Assembly: GCA_903920405.1 (NCBI GenBank)
Contig: CAIXMC010000111.1
Location: 1-26,632, forward strand
Direction of reading: 5' to 3'
Length of the DNA stretch: 26,632 nt
Source of the DNA: an uncultured beta proteobacterium
GTDB taxonomy: Bacteria > Pseudomonadota > Gammaproteobacteria > Burkholderiales > Burkholderiaceae_C
The translations under genes and the position numbers were made by a program. Positions 17,269-23,716 of this stretch are shown here, one piece after another; position 1 is the stretch's first letter, and every line of letters begins with the position of its first letter. The notes beneath the pieces were generated by a model that saw only the letters and a list, made by a program, of their open reading frames with translations, made no database searches and had not been told where the DNA came from.

Positions 17269-20067
17269 ATGAAATTTAAACTTCGTCTTATTCCCGCGGC
17301 TATTGCAGCAATGATGTTGGCAGCTTGCGGTGGCAGTGGTTCTGGGTCGCCTGACGATATATCGACAGGCGGTGTAGCTGTGGATGGTTATTTGGTGAGT
17401 TCAACAGTGACTTGCGACAACAATGACGACTGGAAGGCTGGCGCTGACGAAACCAACGTTCCTACGGTGACAGACGGTAAATTCACTTTCACACAGGGAT
17501 GTGCGAAAGGTCTTATCCTCAGTGGCGGCAACAGCTCCGACACGCTGCTGCCGTTTGTTGGCATCATCAAAGCGCCTCCATATTCGCCTGTCTTGTCGCC
17601 TCTAACGACACTGATTGCAGATGGCGCGACTCAGGCGCAGGTAGTTGCTGCGCTCGCCCTTGCGTCCGACACTGACCTGCTCAAAACCGACCCCGTCGCA
17701 ATGGCAGTGGCTGGTGGCACGGACTTGCTTATGAAGACGCTCGCCGTGCAACACCTGTTGCAAAAAGTGTCAGAAATGCTGGCAGGCCTCGCGTATCCGT
17801 CCCTTGATGTCGTTGCACTTGAAGCAGTGAACCCCATTTACGACGAAGTAGCCAAGTCTTTCGCCATAGCCTTGCAGACCGGATCACCGTTTATCGTTGC
17901 TGGAACGCCTGCGACATTTGATATCAGTCGTGTGAACGCCTGGATCAAGGCTGCTGCAGAGTCAGCTTCCATGCCAGCGGAAGTCAAAGCAGCCATCATC
18001 GGTGATGGCAAGCTTGGCGCTGCACGTTTGGCCAACGCTGCCAGCAAAGCTCTGGCGACTCAGGCCAATGCTTACCTTGCTGCTCCTACCGATAGAGACA
18101 GCATTGCACTCGTCACAAAAGCCCAGCAAGCAAGCCCTACTGTGACGAACGCGATCAAAGCGGCGGTAATTGGCGGCGTTTTGGGTTCGACGTCAACCGA
18201 CAGTGCGGTGTCTGCCTTGGCCGACGAAATCACTAACCGACTGACTGACGCAGTAGCCCCCATACTCACTCTCCGTGACGACACTGCGGCGGCCACGGCC
18301 ACGGGTCCAGTGACCTTTTACTTTGATGTTAATGAAGATGTTGGTCGTATTTTTAAGGCAACCGATATTTCCGTGACCAACGGCACCAAGGGTGACATTG
18401 TCAAGATAGATGCCAGGCACTACAGCATGGTGGTAACACCTGAGGCCAATGCAGCGAAAACCATCACTGTGACAGTGCCCGCCAAGACATTCACAGACAT
18501 GGCAGGCAATATGAATGACGCTGAAGTCAAAGCGACGCAGGCTTATAACACCACTACGGAGGTCTTGCAAGATACGATTTTGGCCGCCTTTGGTGGTGGT
18601 GTTACTGATCAGTTTGGTCCCTATGGTGGTTCAGAGGTCAAGATTGATGTGGCTCCAGCGGGTGGAGACGGGGATGCACTCAAGATTGTCAAGCCGGCTA
18701 ATGCTATGGTCGATGGGGTAGTGGTGACTTGGGGCGGTGCCTGGTACGTTCTTCGTGACAATGCTGCCATTCCTTTTGCTGCCAACCGCAAAACCATCAC
18801 TGCCCGTGTCTATTCAAGTAAGTCACCTTCAGAGATTGAATTGAAGGTAGATGATCACGATCCATTAGTAGCTGGCAGTAAGGCAACATCAGAGCCTAAG
18901 GCTGTCGCTTCGTTCACGGGCCCCGCCAATACCTGGCAAACACTCACTTGGGTATTGAATGATGTGGATGTTGCAAAGGTTTATAAAACCATCGCCATCA
19001 CACCCGATGCGAATGTAGCTACCAGCGGTCAGACTTACTACATTGACGACATCAAGCTGCTTGCAGCCTCTGGCAACACGGTTGAAACACCTGAACTCAC
19101 CATCACAGATGCTGAAGCCGCTACCATAACAACAAGTGATGTCAAGTTTTATTTCCAGTTCACCAAAGCGATAGACTTGACGAGCCTGGATGTAGCGACA
19201 GAAATCGTTGTCACCAACGGTACGCTGAGTGGGTTTGCTGCGGATACATCGAAGCCTTATCTGTACTCTGCCACTGTGAAGCCAACAGCCAACAGCTCAG
19301 GTACCATGACGATCACCGTTGCCAAGAATGTGTTCAAGGATGCTACCGGTGTTTTTAACACCAAGGAAGCCACGCATTCTCAAGACTTCGATACAAGGGT
19401 AGATCCAAACAGCTACCTGTATGTTGCCAACAACAGCATGACACTGGTTGATGGTTCAACATCAACTCCCTTCACCATGGCCAACTTCCAGTCCACTGCT
19501 GGCATTGATGTCAAGTGGCCTATGTCCACTGCGGCTAAATTGACGTTCAATTTGGCTCAAACTGGCACGCCTTTTGTGTCGGGTACGTTCAACGCAGCGG
19601 TTTCCATTGCGCAAGAATTACCTGCTGGCACAGGCTTGGTCAAGGCCTACATCAAGAATGTCAGCGTGACCAAGACGGGCAACAGTGTTGTGATTACCGT
19701 GCCTGATGTGGCTGACGCGAAGATGTATGGCGTTTCTACAAGCGGCAAGATGGCTGTTGTTGATTTCTCAAACACCGTCAACAAGGTGACCAATACGCTG
19801 ACGACGCTGGCCAGTACGCTGAGTACGGTTGGTTTTGGTAATGTAGTCAATTACGCCATCAATGGCGTCAGTAATGACTTTACTGGTATGAGCGCTTTGA
19901 CGGGCAAGTACAAGGTGACCATTGTGGTTGCAGATTTGCCTTTGAAGCAAGCTGACGGTACTGTGTTTCCGACAGCTACCATCTCGGTGCCGACGAAGAT
20001 TGACAACAGCACATCCGTTTCAGTGACGGGGCTAAGCTTGGTAGGCTTTATCAATCTGAAACCGTAA
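17269..20067 (+). CDS. Large surface-type lipoprotein with Ig-like and jelly-roll modules (lipoprotein 2)
   Basis: 932 aa from the ATG at 17269, chosen for GGGAG five bases upstream and a proper signal at the N-terminus; a frame opening at 17209 adds 20 unsupported residues. Lipobox LAAC lipidates cysteine 20, followed by GGSGSGS. Residues 38-115 hold a module of the VDGY...CDNNDDWKAGADE...VLSPLTTL type seen in bacterial surface proteins, with a possible calcium-binding acidic loop. A helical region follows (about 120-325), then an Ig-like domain (about 330-425), a jelly-roll-like module ending YYIDDIKLL (about 430-600), a second Ig-like domain (about 609-705) and a 220-residue C-terminal domain I do not recognise. 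It shares modules with lipoprotein 1, including the HY(T/S)xVVTP motif. Binding or structural surface role inferred. Confidence 0.75.
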   Translation: MKFKLRLIPAAIAAMMLAACGGSGSGSPDDISTGGVAVDGYLVSSTVTCDNNDDWKAGADETNVPTVTDGKFTFTQGCAKGLILSGGNSSDTLLPFVGIIKAPPYSPVLSPLTTLIADGATQAQVVAALALASDTDLLKTDPVAMAVAGGTDLLMKTLAVQHLLQKVSEMLAGLAYPSLDVVALEAVNPIYDEVAKSFAIALQTGSPFIVAGTPATFDISRVNAWIKAAAESASMPAEVKAAIIGDGKLGAARLANAASKALATQANAYLAAPTDRDSIALVTKAQQASPTVTNAIKAAVIGGVLGSTSTDSAVSALADEITNRLTDAVAPILTLRDDTAAATATGPVTFYFDVNEDVGRIFKATDISVTNGTKGDIVKIDARHYSMVVTPEANAAKTITVTVPAKTFTDMAGNMNDAEVKATQAYNTTTEVLQDTILAAFGGGVTDQFGPYGGSEVKIDVAPAGGDGDALKIVKPANAMVDGVVVTWGGAWYVLRDNAAIPFAANRKTITARVYSSKSPSEIELKVDDHDPLVAGSKATSEPKAVASFTGPANTWQTLTWVLNDVDVAKVYKTIAITPDANVATSGQTYYIDDIKLLAASGNTVETPELTITDAEAATITTSDVKFYFQFTKAIDLTSLDVATEIVVTNGTLSGFAADTSKPYLYSATVKPTANSSGTMTITVAKNVFKDATGVFNTKEATHSQDFDTRVDPNSYLYVANNSMTLVDGSTSTPFTMANFQSTAGIDVKWPMSTAAKLTFNLAQTGTPFVSGTFNAAVSIAQELPAGTGLVKAYIKNVSVTKTGNSVVITVPDVADAKMYGVSTSGKMAVVDFSNTVNKVTNTLTTLASTLSTVGFGNVVNYAINGVSNDFTGMSALTGKYKVTIVVADLPLKQADGTVFPTATISVPTKIDNSTSVSVTGLSLVGFINLKP

Positions 20068-20138
20068 GCTACTTTTGATTTCTGTCTTCACAAGGTAAGA
20101 GGGAAGTCAATCGGGTGCTAGTGTGCCATGCATCAACC

Positions 20139-20163
20139 AATAGCCCTTCGGGGCTATTTTTAT
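20139..20163 (+). terminator. Rho-independent terminator after lipoprotein 2
   Basis: AATAGCCC (20139-20146), TTCG tetraloop, GGGCTATT (20151-20158), followed by a T-rich tail. The stem is perfect and the loop is a stable UUCG type. It lies about 70 bases after the lipoprotein 2 stop and 37 bases before the barrel gene, so the barrel needs its own promoter or read-through. Confidence 0.88.
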
Positions 20164-20199
20164 TGGTTTGCTGATTTACTTTTTTGTTGACATAACACG

Positions 20200-21315
20200 A
20201 TGCAAACCTATTTTAAAAATCATGCAACGTGCTGCAAACTGGTGGTGCTTGGGCTGGCGGGTTACGCCGCCTTACCTGTTGCTGCTGCACCACTGGACGT
20301 TTTCTTGACGGCAACGCCGGAACAAATAGCCCCCAGTGGCTACCTTGAGTTGGTGAGCGACCACATGAATGAATCTCTGGATTTTTTCAAGGTTCGTGAC
20401 AGTGATCCACAGACAGCAGGCACGAAGGCGGGCAATTACAATGGTACTTATCTCAGTGGCGCAGTCCGGCTTTTTGATAAAACATGGCTTTCTGGCACTT
20501 TAGGTCAGCGGTCTGTCAGCAGCACATCAGACACTTACAACTACACCAATTGGCAAGTGTCTGGTTTGTATCGGTTTCTGGAGCAAAACGGCAAAGTGCC
20601 TGCCATGGCATTGCGATTGTCAGCCTGGGGAAACTACGCCAGCGCGACCGAATCCACCACAGCAGTGGTAGTGCCAGGGGCAAAACTGAACACAGCCAAG
20701 ATCACTGAACCGGCTGATCGGCAATGGCAGGCAGACTGGGTTGGCACCTGGAATTTGTCTTCGGCCTCCACAGTCAGCGCCTTCATTGGCGTAGGAAAGA
20801 GTCAGTTATCTTATGGAGAACTCACTGCCACGACCGCGCACAATGGCTGCAATTACAACGTGACGTTTTATGGCAACGATATCTACGGTATTTTGATACG
20901 CCCCTGCATGATGGGTGGTGCTATTGTTGAGGAGTTTTATGACAGCAGCGGTGAGTATGGTGTCGATGTTGCGCGTGAAATTGCCTGGAACAGTAACTTT
21001 GCCCAGGCAGGCATCAACGGCACTTGGCAGCATGCGCCTTGGACGCTACAGGCAGGTTATTTGCTGCATGTTGTGAACCGTGAGGGTGTTGACCAGATTT
21101 TGGCTGACCGTAGCAAGCCCTTCTACACCAAAAATCACAACTTGACACTGCAAGCCAATTACCGCATACGCCCGGGGTGGAGCATTTTTGGACGGGCTCA
21201 ATTGACCAGTAATCTGTTTTTCAACGATATTCCAGTGAGTTACAACAGCAGCACATCCGAGCGGTTTGGCAGCCGGTATTCCATATTCAGCTTAGGTCTG
21301 CGTGCAGAGTTTTAG
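20200..21315 (+). CDS. Outer-membrane beta-barrel protein, unknown function
   Basis: 371 aa. A signal peptide (residues 1 to about 29, cleavage near LPVAA|APLD) is followed by alternating aromatic/hydrophobic and polar strands, for example GAVRLFDKTWLSGTLGQRS and WSIFGRAQLTSNLFF. It ends in GLRAEF, whose terminal phenylalanine is the usual BAM-recognition signal. I estimate about 12 to 14 strands. Two cysteines in GCNYN and RPCMM (roughly residues 214 and 234) could form an extracellular loop disulfide. It follows the lipoprotein pair but is separated by a terminator. No good Shine-Dalgarno precedes the ATG; no better start with an intact signal peptide is seen. It may be a porin-like channel or a partner for displaying the lipoproteins. 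I do not recognise a named family. Confidence 0.72.
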   Translation: MQTYFKNHATCCKLVVLGLAGYAALPVAAAPLDVFLTATPEQIAPSGYLELVSDHMNESLDFFKVRDSDPQTAGTKAGNYNGTYLSGAVRLFDKTWLSGTLGQRSVSSTSDTYNYTNWQVSGLYRFLEQNGKVPAMALRLSAWGNYASATESTTAVVVPGAKLNTAKITEPADRQWQADWVGTWNLSSASTVSAFIGVGKSQLSYGELTATTAHNGCNYNVTFYGNDIYGILIRPCMMGGAIVEEFYDSSGEYGVDVAREIAWNSNFAQAGINGTWQHAPWTLQAGYLLHVVNREGVDQILADRSKPFYTKNHNLTLQANYRIRPGWSIFGRAQLTSNLFFNDIPVSYNSSTSERFGSRYSIFSLGLRAEF

Positions 21316-21383
21316 CCTGATGCTCAAACATGAAAGTGGCTGAAATTTGCTTGGATGAGCACGCATCAAACTACACTTGAAAC

Positions 21384-21668
21384 ATGAACACTTGGGACAG
21401 TGCCAAACGAGAGAAAAATCTAAAAGATCATGGCATTGATTTTGTTGATCTGGAGGGTTTTTTTGACGGTGATTTATTAACCCGTGAAGATACCCGTGAA
21501 GTTTATACAGAGCAACGGCTTCAAAGTGTCGGCGTGTTCAATGGCGTTGCTTTGTTTGTCGTGTGGACACCACGCGGCGATGATGGTGACATCCCTCATC
21601 TTATTTCAGCACGAAAGGCAGAAAATCATGAATTCAAAACTTGGCAATCACGCTACCATAAGCGTTAA
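21384..21668 (+). CDS. brnT: BrnT family type II toxin
   Basis: 94 aa, normal for BrnT. It opens with the family pattern WDSAKREKNLKDHGIDFVDL, continues with DTREVYTEQRLQSVGVFNGVALFVVWTPRGD and ends HLISARKAENHEFKTWQSRY, including the conserved R-E near the end. BrnT toxins are RelE-like ribonucleases that stop translation and are neutralised by BrnA. The antitoxin frame starts inside this gene and overlaps it by 41 bases, so the two are translated together. The ribosome-binding site is weak. Confidence 0.9.
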   Translation: MNTWDSAKREKNLKDHGIDFVDLEGFFDGDLLTREDTREVYTEQRLQSVGVFNGVALFVVWTPRGDDGDIPHLISARKAENHEFKTWQSRYHKR

Positions 21669-21942
21669 GGGTCAAACGAATTGGGATCATCTCAAAGCCA
21701 TGCCAGATTCTGAAATCACGTTCACAGAAGATGCGCCGCAAACTGTGCCCGCAAACTGGGCAGAGGCCGTTGCGCACCGCGGTTTGCCGGTGCCAGTCAA
21801 AAAAAAGCAAATTGCCCTGCGTGTGGACGCTGATGTCATTGAGTGGTTTCGTGCGCAAGGCAGCGGCTGGCAAACTCAAATGAATGCTGTTCTGAAAGCC
21901 TATTGCCAGGCTGTGACCCAACAACCCAATATCAACCCATAA
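21628..21942 (+). CDS. brnA: BrnA family antitoxin
   Basis: 104 aa from the ATG at 21628, with AAAGG upstream; the same frame is open further up but that stretch lies out of frame over brnT and lacks BrnA-like sequence. The C-terminal half carries the ribbon-helix-helix-like segment KKQIALRVDADVIEWFRAQG followed by WQTQMNAVLKAYCQA, typical of BrnA. It binds BrnT and, with it, represses its own promoter. The N-terminal part (WDHLKAMPDSEITFTED) also matches the family. The 41-base overlap with brnT is the usual toxin-first order of this system. Confidence 0.9.
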   Translation: MNSKLGNHATISVKGQTNWDHLKAMPDSEITFTEDAPQTVPANWAEAVAHRGLPVPVKKKQIALRVDADVIEWFRAQGSGWQTQMNAVLKAYCQAVTQQPNINP

Positions 21943-21971
21943 CAACATAACGCCTGTCGGGTTACGCTACG

Positions 21972-21989
21972 CCCACACGACCTTGTGGG
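21972..21989. terminator. Hairpin between brnA and aceF
   Basis: CCCACA (21972-21977) and TGTGGG (21984-21989) form a 6-bp stem with a 6-base loop, within a GC-rich stretch that resembles a degenerate REP-type sequence (TGTGGGAGCG). It lies between two convergent genes and might serve both, but no T-run follows closely on either strand. Confidence 0.35.
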
Positions 21990-22042
21990 AGCGACGGAAG
22001 TCTTGATGTGTAGCGGGATCATCTTTCATCATTTTTTTCACA

Positions 22043-23665
22043 TCACAGTAAAACCCGTCGAAAGTCGCCCAGAATCTGGCAAAGATAGACGTTAAAGCGC
22101 GCCGCCGCCGCACCATCAATCACCCGATGATCCCAAGTCAGTGACAGCGGCAACATCAGGCGCGGCTGGAAGGCTTTGCCATCCCATGCGGGCATCAGTA
22201 AAGCACGGCATACGCCCAAAATCGCCACTTCGGGCGCGTTGATGATGGGTGTGAAATAACGCCCACCGATACCCCCCAAACTGCTGATGGTAAAACTTGC
22301 ACCGGTCATCTCTGACGGGCTGAGTTTGCCTTCACGTGCTTTTTTCGCCAACTCGGTCATCTCGGTGCTGATTTGCACAATGCCTTTTTTGTCGGCATCC
22401 TTAATGACTGGCACCATCAGGCCATCGGGCGTGTCGGCTGCAAAACCTATGTGGTAATACTTTTTATAAATCAAGGCATTGCCATCGAGCGAGCTGTTGA
22501 ACTGCGGGTATTTTTTCAAAACAGACACACAAGCCTTGATTAAAAAAGCCAGCATTGTGATCTTGACACCTGACTTTTCATTTTCCTTGTTGATGGTCAG
22601 GCGAAAACTTTCCAGATCGGTAATGTCTGCATCGTCATGGTTGGTGACTGCTGGAATCATGATGGCGTTGCGCAAAAGGTTGGCCCCGCTGATTTTTTGA
22701 ATGCGTGACAGCTCTTTCTTCTCAATTGGCCCAAACTTGGCAAAGTCCACCTGCGGCCACGGGATCAAACCCAAACCTGCCCCCTCGCTGGTCGCTGGCT
22801 TGGCGGTGGGTTTTGTACTACTCATGACTGAGCGCGTGTAGGACTGAATGTCAGCATCGGTAATGCGGTCTTTAGGCCCCGTGCCTTTGACGGCATCCAG
22901 AGGAACGCCTAGCTCACGCGCAAATTTGCGTACCGATGGCGAGGCATGAGGCAAGTGGCCAGCAGTATCTGCATCCTGACTTTTTGCTACGGAAAGACTA
23001 GCTACCAACGCATGATGGACGTGGGTTACAGGCTGATTTGGCATTAAATCCTGGACAGGTGCATGGGGCTTGGCCACAGCATCTGCTGCCTTGGAAACGT
23101 CGAGCATCAAAATCAATGAACCCTGTTGGACCGTATCGCCAAGAGCCACTTTCAGTTCTTTGACCACACCAGACAAAGCAGAGGGAATTTCCATCGAAGC
23201 CTTGTCAGATTCAACAGTGATCAGGCTTTGTTCGGCTTTGATGCTGTCCCCCACTTTGACCATGACTTCAATCACCGTGACATCATCAAAATCACCCATG
23301 TCAGGGACACAAATTTCTACAGTCTTTGCATCAGTAGCTATTGAATCAATAGCTACTAACGCTTGCTGGTCATGGGTTACAGCCGTATTTGGCATAATTT
23401 CTGGGTCAGATGCAACCGGCAGGGCATCAGTCACTTCAAGCATCAAAATCAAAGTGCCTTCTTTGACAGTGTCTCCCAAACCCAGTTTCAGCTCTTTGAC
23501 CACACCGGTATGGCTTGATGGAATTTCCATTGAAGCCTTGTCAGATTCAACCGTCAGCAGGCTTTGTTCAACCTTGACGGTGTCGCCTACTTTCACCAGC
23601 AGTTCAATGACCGTCACATCTGAAAAGTCGCCAATATCAGGGACTTTGATTTCTATTAAAGACAT
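22043..23665 (-). CDS. aceF: Pyruvate dehydrogenase E2, dihydrolipoamide acetyltransferase
   Basis: 540 aa. Two lipoyl domains (about 1-78 and 118-195) each carry the lipoylation motif ESDKASMEIP. A peripheral-subunit-binding domain follows (about 243-280, SPSVRKFARELGVPLDAVKGTG), then the catalytic domain with the active-site DHRVIDG near the C-terminus. E2 moves the acetyl group from E1 to CoA and forms the core of the complex. aceE lies upstream on the same strand, 51 bases away, as one operon; lpdA (E3) is not present. Oddly, both linkers after the lipoyl domains (residues about 91-112 and 207-226) contain a 33-bp dispersed repeat read in frame, giving MPNxxVTHxxxALVA instead of the usual Ala/Pro-rich linker only. 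Confidence 0.96.
   Translation of the reverse strand: MSLIEIKVPDIGDFSDVTVIELLVKVGDTVKVEQSLLTVESDKASMEIPSSHTGVVKELKLGLGDTVKEGTLILMLEVTDALPVASDPEIMPNTAVTHDQQALVAIDSIATDAKTVEICVPDMGDFDDVTVIEVMVKVGDSIKAEQSLITVESDKASMEIPSALSGVVKELKVALGDTVQQGSLILMLDVSKAADAVAKPHAPVQDLMPNQPVTHVHHALVASLSVAKSQDADTAGHLPHASPSVRKFARELGVPLDAVKGTGPKDRITDADIQSYTRSVMSSTKPTAKPATSEGAGLGLIPWPQVDFAKFGPIEKKELSRIQKISGANLLRNAIMIPAVTNHDDADITDLESFRLTINKENEKSGVKITMLAFLIKACVSVLKKYPQFNSSLDGNALIYKKYYHIGFAADTPDGLMVPVIKDADKKGIVQISTEMTELAKKAREGKLSPSEMTGASFTISSLGGIGGRYFTPIINAPEVAILGVCRALLMPAWDGKAFQPRLMLPLSLTWDHRVIDGAAAARFNVYLCQILGDFRRVLL
22999..23031 (-). repeat. Dispersed 33-bp repeat, copy C (inside aceF)
   Basis: Minus-strand core CTGTAACCC, 11 bases, GCGTTGGTAGCTA, at the same spacing as the intergenic copies. 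It is read in frame within the linker between lipoyl domain 2 and the subunit-binding domain and encodes PVTHVHHALVA. The flank TTAATGCCAAATCAG also matches copy D. Confidence 0.85.
23334..23356. repeat. Perfect 23-bp palindrome inside aceF
   Basis: GTAGCTATTGA (23334-23344), one central base, TCAATAGCTAC (23346-23356). It overlaps the end of repeat copy D and looks like a second, inverted copy of the repeat's TAGCTA edge. It lies in the linker between the two lipoyl domains. Confidence 0.85.
23350..23382 (-). repeat. Dispersed 33-bp repeat, copy D (inside aceF)
   Basis: Minus-strand core CTGTAACCC, 11 bases, GCGTTAGTAGCTA. It is read in frame in the linker between lipoyl domains 1 and 2, encoding AVTHDQQALVA. 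Preceded on the coding strand by ATGCCAAATACGG, as in copy C. Confidence 0.85.
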
Positions 23666-23716
23666 AATTTTCTCTTGTTCATCAAAGGACAGAACTGTAA
23701 CTGTCTCACAAAATCA

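Noticed and set aside
20187..20192. TTGACA, a perfect -35 box just before the barrel gene
   Set aside because: A -10 at normal spacing would fall inside the coding sequence (ATTTTA) and transcription would start after the ATG; no downstream start keeps the signal peptide.
21318..21368. Interrupted inverted repeat TGATGCTCA / TGAGCA..ATCA upstream of brnT, possible BrnA operator
   Set aside because: The right arm is broken by extra bases and the loop is long; too weak to list as a site.
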